DNA from: Branchiostoma floridae
Lineage: Eukaryota > Chordata > Leptocardii > Amphioxiformes > Branchiostomatidae
Length of the DNA stretch: 64,000 bases
Direction of reading: 5' to 3'
Assembly: GCF_000003815.2 (NCBI RefSeq)
Contig: NC_049995.1
Coordinates: forward strand, 3,092,788 to 3,156,787
Shown here piece after piece: positions 10,750 to 22,700 of the stretch (positions are counted from its first letter, which is position 1; every line of letters begins with the position of its first letter). The position numbers and the translations under genes were made by a program. The notes below the pieces were generated by a model that saw nothing but the letters and a program-made list of their open reading frames with translations, made no database searches and was not told where the DNA came from.

Positions 10750-13700
10750 CTTTTAACAAAGAATAGCAAGCAAACGTTGGAAATATAAAGTTTCTCTGCC
10801 ACGGAAAACGGCATATTTGTTGCACTAAGGTTTTAAAAAATGGACAAAAAACAAGATGCATATGTTTCTCAGGAGATGCCTTGTCGACAAATGGAATAAG
10901 AATCAATTGCAACATTTTCTGTATCTGATAAATCATGGTTTAACAGAGATGAAAACAACTGTCGTAACTGTGCACGTAAATGTATAATGCTGTAAGACTT
11001 GCATTTTGTTTATATCAGCTGCCATCGAAATTTTCTTTTTCTTTAAATCTTATAAATGGTAAAGAAAGTAAAATACGATTGAGAAATCTGGCCTGATTCG
11101 GAATTTGAATCTCTATCTACGTCGTATTTCTCAAGTATGCAAAAAGTATGAAGCAACTTCTTCTAAATAGTAAAGGATGTAATTGTCAATAATAAAATGG
11201 TGTTGCCTGGCATCTCAAGTTAATTCCTACCTGCTGCACTAGAATCCGGTCTGATATCACTGAGCACGGCTTCAGGTTGGAGAGTTTGGGGAGGATGAAG
11301 GTCATCGGTCCTGTTATAGTGATCTAGCAAGCGTGACGAAAAATAAAATGAGCGCTAACACTTGCCCCGCCCCGAGNNNNNNNNNNNNNNNNNNNNNNNN
11401 NNNNNNNNNNNNNNNNNNNNNNNNNNNNNNNNNNNNNNNNNNNNNNNNNNNNNNNNNNNNNNNNNNNNNNNNNNNNAGTGAGCGTAGCGATCTCGGTGGT
11501 TTATTCGGTGGTTATCGCACCTGACCAGGGATTATCTCACCATATACACCGAGGATAAGGCGGGGCATTAACGTTATTATCATATAGCCTATCCAACTGA
11601 CAGTTATTTCACACAAATTCCTTTATAACAAATAAAAACTTTAATACATTACATAAAAATACATTTGCAATATATATATTGTACAATAGTGTCTATATAT
11701 AATACAAACATTAAACTATTTCATCATCATCATTTAACTAATAATTTTAACTAATCATCTGTTTGTGAGATAGCATATCAGCATCAACATGTGGCTTATT
11801 TGCAATACAAACTACATGTATTAAGTGGAGTCCTGGTACCCCCCCATGCAGAGCCTTTTCACTTGGGCACGACAAAGTACGTATATATGAAGTGATTTAG
11901 GAAGGTACCGGCTTAATCACGTTAGAAAGCCATAATGAAAATGTGTAGAATCAGCATAATTCCTTTTCAAGTATCCCTATATTCCCCATGTGGAGCCCTA
12001 ATTAACATAACCAATCAATCATAATATTTTTGACAGTTATGCATGGTTTACACACAAACAACAGTACAAAAAAAATTCATGACTGTCCCCTGTATAATGG
12101 TGCGGTCCAAAAAGTGGTCGGTTATTAGAATAACCGACCACTTTTGAGGTTACTGCCTGATAACCCATGGGAAATGGGGGCCTCTGATTGGCCAACTCCA
12201 TCTGGCTATATGATAATACCTGTTAATTTTGTTGACTCCAGGTGTCTCCTCACAGATTCCAGCTCTGTTGGTGTTGAATGGCCACTGTCAACTCCTTCAG
12301 CTATTCGACTTCGCTTGTAACGCCCTGAATAAATTTAATGATTACTTATAAACGTGGTAAGTTCATACTCTTCAATCTTCGTTCATGCTCTTCGTTATCC
12401 TCTTGTTAATCGTTTTCCTCTTGGTAATCTTTATAAAACCCAAGTAAGAAATGAATACATAACATCGAAATCAATGACCGAGGATGAATTACCAAGTATC
12501 AGTTGTGAAAGCGGCTCAGTCTCCTCCGCTTCATCGCTGGTATCCTTCAGTAGTTCCAAATGCAGAAGTGATGTGTTGTCCATCCAGATATCGGCAGTAA
12601 CCATTACTTCGAACGGTTCGTAGAATTTGTTTGTCTCAAGTGTGTCTTCGAACATAAGACGCTGAAGATTAGAAATACAATACTGAATAAACAAAGGCAC
12701 TATACGGAATATGCATACATTGTCCTCCGTAATATATTTCCTAAATATGATTACTTCGGTTTATCAAAAGCATTTTGTCCATGATAAAATGTGCAGGTAC
12801 AAGTATATAGGAAGTGGTAAGCATCAATCAGCAGCAATGTCAACTACAATTTATGTTGATCAACACACCTTTGGTGAAATAGTCACCATCTCGCTTCCCC
12901 CGTTTGTAACACTCCCCTCCAGGTAGTAGAAGTCGCCAGGGTTTAAATGGCAGGTTTTGTAACCGCATGGCTCAAATTTCTCGACTTTCGCGTCCTCCGT
13001 TATGGTCTATAGCAGTTAATGAACACAAGAAGGCACGAGAAGACAATTAAGGTTGAGTTGTATGTTAAAAATGAATTGACTTCAACGTGTTCAAAATGAC
13101 ACACAAATCGTCGAATTTGGAATGAAGTTACAATGTGTACTATGAGTACATCTCACACATCCTCACCTCTTTTATATCTTTAGTGTTGGAGACGATGTAG
13201 GCTTTCAATGTAGAAAGGTCAGAGTCATCTAAAGAGCGGAACGCCATCAGTAGGCAGTTCCTAGATACGCTAAACACCTTTGTGGTCCTCCCCACCACAC
13301 CAAATAGACTGCCTTTCTTGAACCTGGTCACCGCGTGGGAAGAGGTGAGTTCTGTGACCGGCAGCAGCTCGATTGAATCACCAACTACGTGCACGACTTG
13401 TAGGTCTTCTCTCGTGACAACTGAAGTAAAAAGTACAATCAGTGATGGTTTTGAACATTTTTGGAAATGCAAAAAAAAGAGTGTAATTAATCATCGAGGC
13501 ACATAGCACTATCTTTTGTAAATTTCATCTCTTTCAGAGAAGGAGTATCTAATAACTAACTTTTCTCATAATATGACCTGAAATATCTTGAAAAAACTGC
13601 TTGGAAAACAAATAGATTCCTATCAAGTTCAGTGCTTAAGGTGTGCATCTGTAATGCATATGTGTTCTCCTTACCTTTATTATCAGCCAGATGCAGCACG

Positions 13701-16700
13701 TGCGGCAGTAGGATGTCCACCGGCCCCTCCACATCCTCACACTGGATGGAGACGAGCGGACCCACCGGCATCCATTCCCCCACCTGCTGCCAGTTGTCGG
13801 ACCAGTTCGCACTCCTGTAGGTCACGTGCAGCAAGTAGGGCGTCACCACGCCCAGGTCGGTCCGTCTGCACAGGTACTTCCCTTCACCTGGCAGGCGGAG
13901 GGACCTGAGGAGAGAAACACAGGTATCATACTTGGTTCCGATTATATGTCAGGCCGAGAAAACAACAATAATATGTATTTAGATAGTCTGCATCAATTAT
14001 TGTTTGCGTTGTCTTTGTTAGGTACATACAGGTGACTTAATGACTCATTTATGAACCAGGAGTTCTAAACATACTACTAAATGTCAAATGCTAACGAGGT
14101 AACTCACCAGGTTCTGTCTTCGTTCATGTCTGGGCTAAGCTTTGTCAACTTCAAGCCATTCCGGTACTCCTGAGATGTACAAAGAAAACATTGATGAGTC
14201 TGTTTTCAGAAGGACATGTAACGAATTGACATAATGGGTTTCTGTATGGCATTGGCATAAAATGGAAACAATTATACAATGTAACAATGTCTTTAATAGA
14301 CTCTATGTTTTTACACGATAGCTGTTGTTCTTGGCTGGTGTGTTCTCCTTTCCTTCTTTCCTTTTTTAATATAGGAAGACAAAACAAAAATAGTAGAGAC
14401 CATACGTTAGTTGACCCTTAAGATTATAGGTACACTAATGAAATATATGTTTGGCTCTTCTTCTGTCAAACAAGTAAATGTACTGTTACAGCCCCATTAA
14501 CGCAGAAAGTAGTCAGAAAATTGAGGAGTGAAAAAAAAAACACTTCAGAGGCCAACATGAGAGGCAGGCAGAGAAAATTGCTCTCCAAGCAGAGGCTAGA
14601 GGTTGAATCGCGTAGATATAGTGGTAGTCTTTAGAAGAGCGCCAGTGTAATTAACGACTACTACTATATCTACGCGACTCAACCTCTGCTTGGGGAGTGC
14701 GAGAAATGATGGGAGGACATCATCTCACCTTGTATGTCTCCTGTACAGCTGCAGCCAAATCCGGCCTGGCGATGTTCTGCAGTGCTTCCTCCAGCTGTGG
14801 CAGGTAGTGGAGCGGTCCGTGGGGGGTCTTGATTCGCCACGCCTTCAGCATCTGCATTGCCGCCTGGGTGTCGTCATCACCTTTCATCTCGTCCAAGACA
14901 GACTTTTCCAGCCCCATTTCCTGTCCCAGTCGGGTCCACTCCTCACCGAGAGCTTTGCTGATCTGGTACAGCCGGGCCTCTGTCGAACAAAATTGACATC
15001 AACTGTTAAAAAGTCGAAGCATCCCACAGAGGTAGGCTGTCTGACGGTTTCATGCGTATTACCAGCCGTGGTGCTAACGTCTACCTTGTCCCCCCAACGA
15101 CCTGGAGGTCAAGGGACTAGGTAGGTAGGTAGGTAGGTAGGTGCTAATATGTACTACAGGCAATTGAAAGAGTAAATATGGTTAAGAAATATTTTCAAGA
15201 TTTTTTGGCAATGTCGAATTTGCAGGAATATCGAGGATTAGCATTCAACGATGACGATTGCCTGGACCTGGGTCAACTAAGATCACCTGCAGTTAAGAGT
15301 CAAATATAACTAACTTTTCAATGTCCTTAGAATTTGGGCACACATGTTAAGTCAGTGAATTATCTAGATTGGCAGGTAATGCCGTTATCATCACTCACCT
15401 TCTTGGTCGTCTATCACGAGCTGTAAAAAGAACAAAAAAAGGAATGTTAAAAATTCTCTTTTACAAATTCTTTCAAAGTAAAATGATGAATCCATAATGG
15501 CGATATTGCAAATATGACAAAACCTTTTGTACAATATCCCTCAGTTTCCTCTCTGACACGAGACCTCCTTTCATCTCTATCTCCTCGCGGTTCATGCTGT
15601 CCAGCACAGGGGCGCGTCGCTGGAGCACCCGGACAATCTGGTCTCTGGAACCCTGTGGGTACAGTAGAACGGGCAACAGGAGCCTCTCGTTCCGAACTGG
15701 GAACTCGTAGTCCAGGTTTGACCAGTGCTTGTGGTGTAGTGCCTGGGGACTGATGACTAGGATAACCATCCTGTTCTTTGTGTTGAGCAGGAGTTCCACT
15801 GTTTTCTCTGTGATGGAGTCAGTAGACGTGATCATCTCCGTACGGTGGGGCACTCCTGACTCACTCATGGCTGTCTGGAGAGGGGAGACGAACTCTGCAG
15901 TGTAGTCATCTGTGTGTAGGATCATGAGCTCTTTTCCTGCAAAGAATTTACGAATACATAATAGGTTTTTTCTTTGAATTCAACATTTTTCTTTCCAAAA
16001 AGGACAACAAACTCTGTACTGAAGCATGTAAAGGTACTTTTGTCTCGTACCTAACCTATAAAGCATCTTCACTTGAAAAAAATCAATTGTTTCCCTAAGT
16101 TTTGTGGTCCAAGACTAGAAACTAGAAATGTCATACCTCGTTCTTCTCTCCTGAAGAGATCCTTAAACTCTGGGAGGCACATTTCCACCGCGGCTCCCAG
16201 CATGTACTCCTGTACTTCCCCTCTCCTCTTTATCTCCAGAACCGTTCGTATCCGCTGAACAGGTGTCAGCTGGCTCCTGATATGGTCACACTGGTCCAGA
16301 GTCAGTCCTCCTCCCTGCTCCATAGTGTCCAACACGGGGCCGATTGTGTGCATCCCAACAATGAGGTTAGGGTCTCCTTTTGGCTGGAGGATCACCGGAC
16401 CATCCCCTCCTGAGTTTTCTGTAATTTTACAACATTGGTTATATTACCAGTCGAGAGAAGTTTCATATCAATTCATTTGTAGACATATCAATGTTATCAA
16501 ATACACAGCATGTGGCCTCTTTTCTGGCTTACAGGATGGTCATTTGTTACCGTAATTTCTTACCCTACTTGAGGACTGAAAGTGAATTGAGAACAAATGG
16601 GTACGTAAGAATGCAATATTCCTCATAGGATTACCTGTAAGTTCGGAGTGTGGCCCTTCGGACATCCAAACGGTGCGGAAGAGGGATGGAAATCTAGTAT

Positions 16701-19700
16701 GAAAAAAAATTGAATGTGCTTTTTATGAAGTAAATTTAATGACAAGATGAAATAGAGTATTTCCTTTGTACTATTCATATCCTTTAAAGAAAAATATCAA
16801 CAACTTCGAATTGTAACTTCTTCTGTTAATCATCCTTCATCGACATTGTATTTTTCATGTCGGTGAAGCAGGTTAGCAGATCAGAAAACAGGAATCAATG
16901 GGATGGACCAGCAGATAATTCTTTTAAGCTCTAGTTGCACAAGACAAAGAAGAAACATACCCCCAACGCTGTCCCAGTTCCCCTTCACCCGTTGGCAATA
17001 CCCTGAATGCAGGTTCACCTCCATCCTCTTGTGTAGAGCAGCACAGCTCGTACTGGATACAGGGGATCCACTTCTCTTTGATCTCAAACAAGGCGCTGCT
17101 GAGGAACTTCCTAACCCGCAGACCTTCCGTAAGTATGTTAGAAGACGATAGAAGCTCCACCTTCAAGTAGTGGTTGACCTTGGTGATGACAAATGCTTGC
17201 TCCTCATCGTCCGTAGGGAAGCGACCACAACCGGCAAACACGCTGGACTCTTGTAGTCCGAACCTGCGCACACACAAGGCTTGTAGACGACAGAACATAC
17301 CGCTTGGTAGAAACTTCTCACTGAACACAAAGTAGAGCGCCTGTGGACATATATGCATGTTGCCGGGATACAACATGGTGTTGTCCTTCTCACAGCTGAG
17401 GAGTGCTGGCACGAAATAGATCTCTTCCTGATGGGATTCTTCCATGACATCACCTACTGGGGTGGCGTTACAAATTAGATAGAATTTCTCCATGAGCGCC
17501 TTCAGGAAGGACTTGTGCTGGAGCAAAAATGGTTTATCCAGTTGTTGGTCCTTCTTTTCCCAAATCCTTGTCAGCAACTTATCGCTGAGGATTCCATCGT
17601 TTTCCAACCTCTCCCACATCTTCCTTACTTCTGGATCCGTCTGTCTGTCTTGTTGGTACTGAGGAACTGTGATGATGGTCTTGAAGACGTCAATCATCAC
17701 CTGGGGCTGCAGAGTGACGTCTTCACGGAGACTGGGCTCGTCAATAAAGATGATGTCACCACGATCGTGGAAGAAGCTGAGAACCAATGCGAGGATGTGC
17801 TTGTCTGTGATGTTGATGTCAGGATGTTTGGCGAGTTTTGCTATTTCCTGGAACTTGAGGAACCGCTTCCCCTCCTCTCGCTTTTTCCTCAGTTTAGACA
17901 TGAGATGCAGCCACGAGATGGGGATTTCCTCGCCCATGTGCGGCAGACCTCTTGCCACCTGTAGTAAGTAGTTACGAATCTCGTCAACTACGGCGTCCTC
18001 AGTTGTGTTGTCCACTGCAAATATTTCTGGCATGACCAGCATTCCGGCTGCCTTTCCCTCGAGATGGCTCCTTATGTCCTCCTTGTATTCTGTAATGTAT
18101 TCCTGTAGAACACCGATGGAGTTTTGTGTAATCACTAAACTAATTTGTAACAGTATTTGTTCAACATATATCAGATTAAGTACCTTCCATTGAAATACAC
18201 AATGCATAGAATACAAAACAGTAGGAAGACTTATATCAAAATTACCGGGTGTTCTACTCCAAATCGTAGAAAACATGTACCTTTGTTCCCATGCCGACCC
18301 AATGAGTAAGGCAAGGTACTGTATTTTGTTGGGTATAGATACTATAAGAAGGAATTCGTTCACCACTATGATAACCATACCTGTGAGACCTTGTCCTTGT
18401 TTGTGAGGACGACAACGACTGGAGGCCGTCCTGTGTTTTGAGGTTGCATCTTTCCCTCGGGTTTGCCTAAGTGTTGAGTGTGAGAGCAAACCGAATTGAG
18501 CCAGTGGTCCATGTAGTCTGTGGAGAAAGACGTACGAACATGTTAAGAAAACGCTCTTTCAAAATAATTGTCATACCATGTCTTGCTACATTTTCTGTAC
18601 ATTCGCTAAAGGCAGAAGGTATTCTGGTTGCCTTGTTTGTTGTGTGATTTAGTATCTATTCCTCTTCGTATCTGTGATCAGCATAACTCAAGAATGTCTC
18701 GGTGGCTTGTGATGATAGTTGGCTTGTGGCTTGTTGGTAATGAGACCTCGAAGCTGATTGTTATTGTGCTGTATCAGAATTCTGGGGGTTGTGTTTTAGC
18801 TGAATATGGTACGGTCCTCAAAGAATTGTGGATGGATCTTTGGGTTGACAAAGAAGTGACAGGGGATACGGGCCTCCTGGCAGATTTGTTGCAAGGATTT
18901 TTCTGCATGAGAGGTCAAAACGGAATGACTCGAGATTAATATTATACCAGCGGACTGGCTTGATTTGTGGATTGTAGGTAGCCAATATGCACATGATTAG
19001 ACAGTAATGATGCAATTATGGAGTTGCGTAATAAATAATGGACATTTGTAGCGGGACTTCTTTTTTCGGACCTTTTGATCTTGAGATATGGTATGATCAC
19101 CAGATTAAAGCGGTACAATGTTTCTGAAAGTACATTGCCGCTTGTGTCACGAAGGTTGAATCTGCAGATCGAGGTTGACTTATTTAAGTAGTACTTTTCT
19201 AGCTCTAAACCAGGTTCGTATTAAGACGTACCTCCTCCCGTTCTCAGGTTGTCCACAGATGCCTTGTTGTCCATATCTGGTACAGGGTACGACAGTTTCT
19301 GCAGCAGAGACATGACGAGGATGTAGACTCCCCGGGGGGTGATGAAGCAGTGGTGGGTTCCGTAGTAAGTCGCCTGGCCGCCGAAATCCCAAAACGACAA
19401 ACGCGGATGTTTGACAGTTCCAAGATCTTCTTTCAATTTGGTAAAACCAGCATCTTGCATTCTCTTCACGGTCTCCGCGACACTGCCGGGAATCACCGTG
19501 GGACGTACTGACACGTCTCTTATATCTTCTTCTAGCATTTTTGTTTGTCCTTGATGCTTGAGAATATTATCTGATGAAGTCACAGCCTGTTGTCCCGGCT
19601 TTGAGGTCCCTGTCTTTTCAAGTGACCCACGACTGTCTTCTGCAAGGGGACGATACGGATTTTGGAATTTTGAACGTTTTGGTACTTATTCTGGATGAAA

Positions 19701-22700
19701 ACACAGCTATTGAATTGCAAGTCCACAAACACTAATATGAAATAGTAACATGACAAGTGAAAAGTGAAAATCACCTTCTGTAATCTCAGTACTAAGAGTC
19801 ACAGATCCCGTCTCGTCTTGAGTTTTAGGTAGCACCTCTTCCGTCCCTTCTGCATTGCAAAATAGGTTGATGGAAAACACATATATAAACACATTACTGT
19901 AAAGTTCGCGGAGATTTAATTTCGCGGTAGCGGACTTTTCGAGGTGGTTGTAATGTCGCGGTAGCACCATGCACGGGAGTCTCTCTCTAAAATGTTCGCG
20001 GTGGTTTTAAATTCGCGGTGAAGCGGCCGCCGCGAAACCTCGAACATTAAACCCCCACTAAACATAAAACCACCGCGAAAGTTTCTGCATTTACAGTATG
20101 TGGTATTTAGGTAATGTCAGCAATGTGAACTTATTTCAAAGATTTTTCAGCTCTATGAACTGACTATTGTCCCACTGAAACTGCCCTGCCCTAAAAAACA
20201 GACTTTACACGACTGCACCCGGCCCTACGACGAACCGTACATTAGCGAAGGCAAGCCTATGATTGGATGACATGGCCGGAGCCAAACAAGCCCACTGCCT
20301 TTGGAAGAACTCCGATAGACACTCTACTCATGCGACAAAGTTGTTGGAGGATCTAAGGTCTAAGGTATTAATTATAAGATGATAAGATATTGCAATCGAT
20401 ACATTTTAACATAAGTAAAATGCAGCAAATACCTTGTGCGTGTGGTTTGGTGACTTCGCGTGACTCAGTAGTATCTTTCTTCTGCGACGGTGAAGTTTCT
20501 GCCATTTCATCACTTTCCTCTGTCAAAAGAAAAGATTACGAAAACTCAAGAATTCAGAATTGATGCAATGTGAAATGAAAACAATTGAAATGATTAATGG
20601 TTGACACACTGCACTTTTGACATACGTATCAAATACAGAAGAGTCTTCTTCACCTGCAGAAGTTTTCGTTTCCTGTCGTGACTGGAGCAGCAGCCCTGCC
20701 ATTCCAGTGCCAAACTCATCTATCTCCTCTGCAAAGAGAACAAATAAAGTTAGTGCATTCATTTTCTTGCTTTGGTTGAAACAATAACCAGACCAATCTT
20801 AATTAAAGTTCAACGACCCCATATGACCCGATTTCTGTTGATAATGATTTGCATAAAGTCAGATTAGTTGAATATCACTCAAGCAACAGGCATTGTCCAA
20901 AGTATCACAGTCTCGACAAAGAGGGCTATTTAAGCAGTGTTGTCTTTGATCAATTATGCAGATAAGGTAACTATTTGTACAACTCATATTGAACGTTTCA
21001 ATTTATTTAACTTCCAAATGCGTCAGGTATGAAATTTCTGTCATTTACAAAGAATTGTGATACCATCTGATTAGATGAAGCATCACTTAAGCTATGTACA
21101 TGTCTCGACAAATCGTGAGGCATCATCAACCTCTTTTGGAGTTATTTGCGTTTGAAGTCTGCAGAAAAAACAGCATTCCGTGCCCACTAAAAAACCATGA
21201 CCATTGCATGTCCAGAACACGAGATATCAACACCAGACGTTCCGCTGCACTACCGTAATAAGCCACTAGATCGCCTTAAATATCATCATTTCGAGATCTC
21301 GTCTCACAAACCAAGTATCCAATCAAATTCAATCAATCCATGCAACCCTGTATTCACAGATACACAAGCACACACAAACACCTACGAAAGCATTGAAAAC
21401 TTGACACCCTTTTCTCACCTGGTGACTTCTTCCACGTCTTGGTGTGAACATCTGGTGTGATCTGGATTCCATCTGTGATTGGTTCGTCTAGCCTGATGGG
21501 TTCTCCCATCAGCCTGTTGATGAAGCAGGTTTTCCCTGACCTGTACTGACCAACCACCTGAGCCCGTGTACTGTGTACTGGCAGCGACCCCTGGCGACAG
21601 GCTTCGGCGTACAACGTCGCCATCTCTGGCCCTCGCAGTTCAGCGGGAATGGACGAAAATTCTGAGAACAGTTTGAAGAACAGTTATCTTTATTTCTATG
21701 TGCTCTTTTTCGCAATGGAAAACTCAGTTACGCAGGAGAAAAGGCTAGAAAGAAGCCAAATCTTAGCCAAGCAGATCGCGATGAAGGTACAAAGAATTTT
21801 TTAATCATAGTCCGATCCATATCTTGGTCAAAAGCAATGCAGATGCAAAGACTCTGTTATTCCTTCGGCTAATTATCGTTCTTAAAGAGGCCAGTCATTC
21901 GTCGGACCAAATTTTTCACCTATCGGTTTAAGATATCTGCCGTCCATTTCGGCAATTACTCTTTGTCGCAAATGCCCTTTCTCTGTCTACAGCTAGGTTC
22001 CAGGACCTGGGTTTATTATAGCAATTTGTGAAGTCAATCAAGGACAAAATGTACATACCATTTATAGATGTAACAATGTAGTATGTTTAACTGCTCTTAC
22101 CGCCGCCAAGGATATTTTCCATCTGTGTCGCTTCATCATGGTAGCTGGTGGCCTTTCTGTGGTCACCAAGGTCACGCCAAGAGGCACTCAAGTTGCGAAG
22201 TGACGCAGCGACGTCAGGATGTGCAGTGTCCTTACCATAGATACTCCGCCTCATCTGTAGTGATTGTTCACAATAACTGATCGCCTTTCTATGATCACCA
22301 AGGTCTCTCCAGGCGTCACCCAAGTTGTTAAGTGAGTCGGCTATGTCAGGATGTGCAGTATTCTCACCATAGATACTCCGCCTCATCTTTAGTGAAAGTT
22401 TATAATAGCTGATCGCCTTTCTGTGATCACCAAGGTTCCTCCAAGCGTTACCCAAGTTGTTAAGTGACTTGGCTATGTCAGGATGTGCAGTTTTCTCGAG
22501 CTCACCATAGATTATTCGCATCATCTGTAGTGACTGTTCATAATAGCTGATCGCCTTTCTGCGATCACCAATGTTACTCCAGGCGTTACCTAAGTTGTTA
22601 AGTGACTTGGCTATGTCAGGATGTGCAGTGTCCTCACCATAGATCATTCGCATTATCTGTAGTGACTGTACATAATGGCTGATCGCTTTTTTGTGATCAC

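Noticed and set aside
9563-10936. GT4 ORF as a bacterial contaminant or single-exon gene
   Set aside because: Homology starts at a splice acceptor in phase 1, the upstream part of the ORF is intron-like, and the contig is continuous with spliced animal genes.
13556-13908. Plus-strand Ala/Pro-rich ORFs over the ZU5 exon
   Set aside because: Shadow frames of the minus-strand ZU5 exon.
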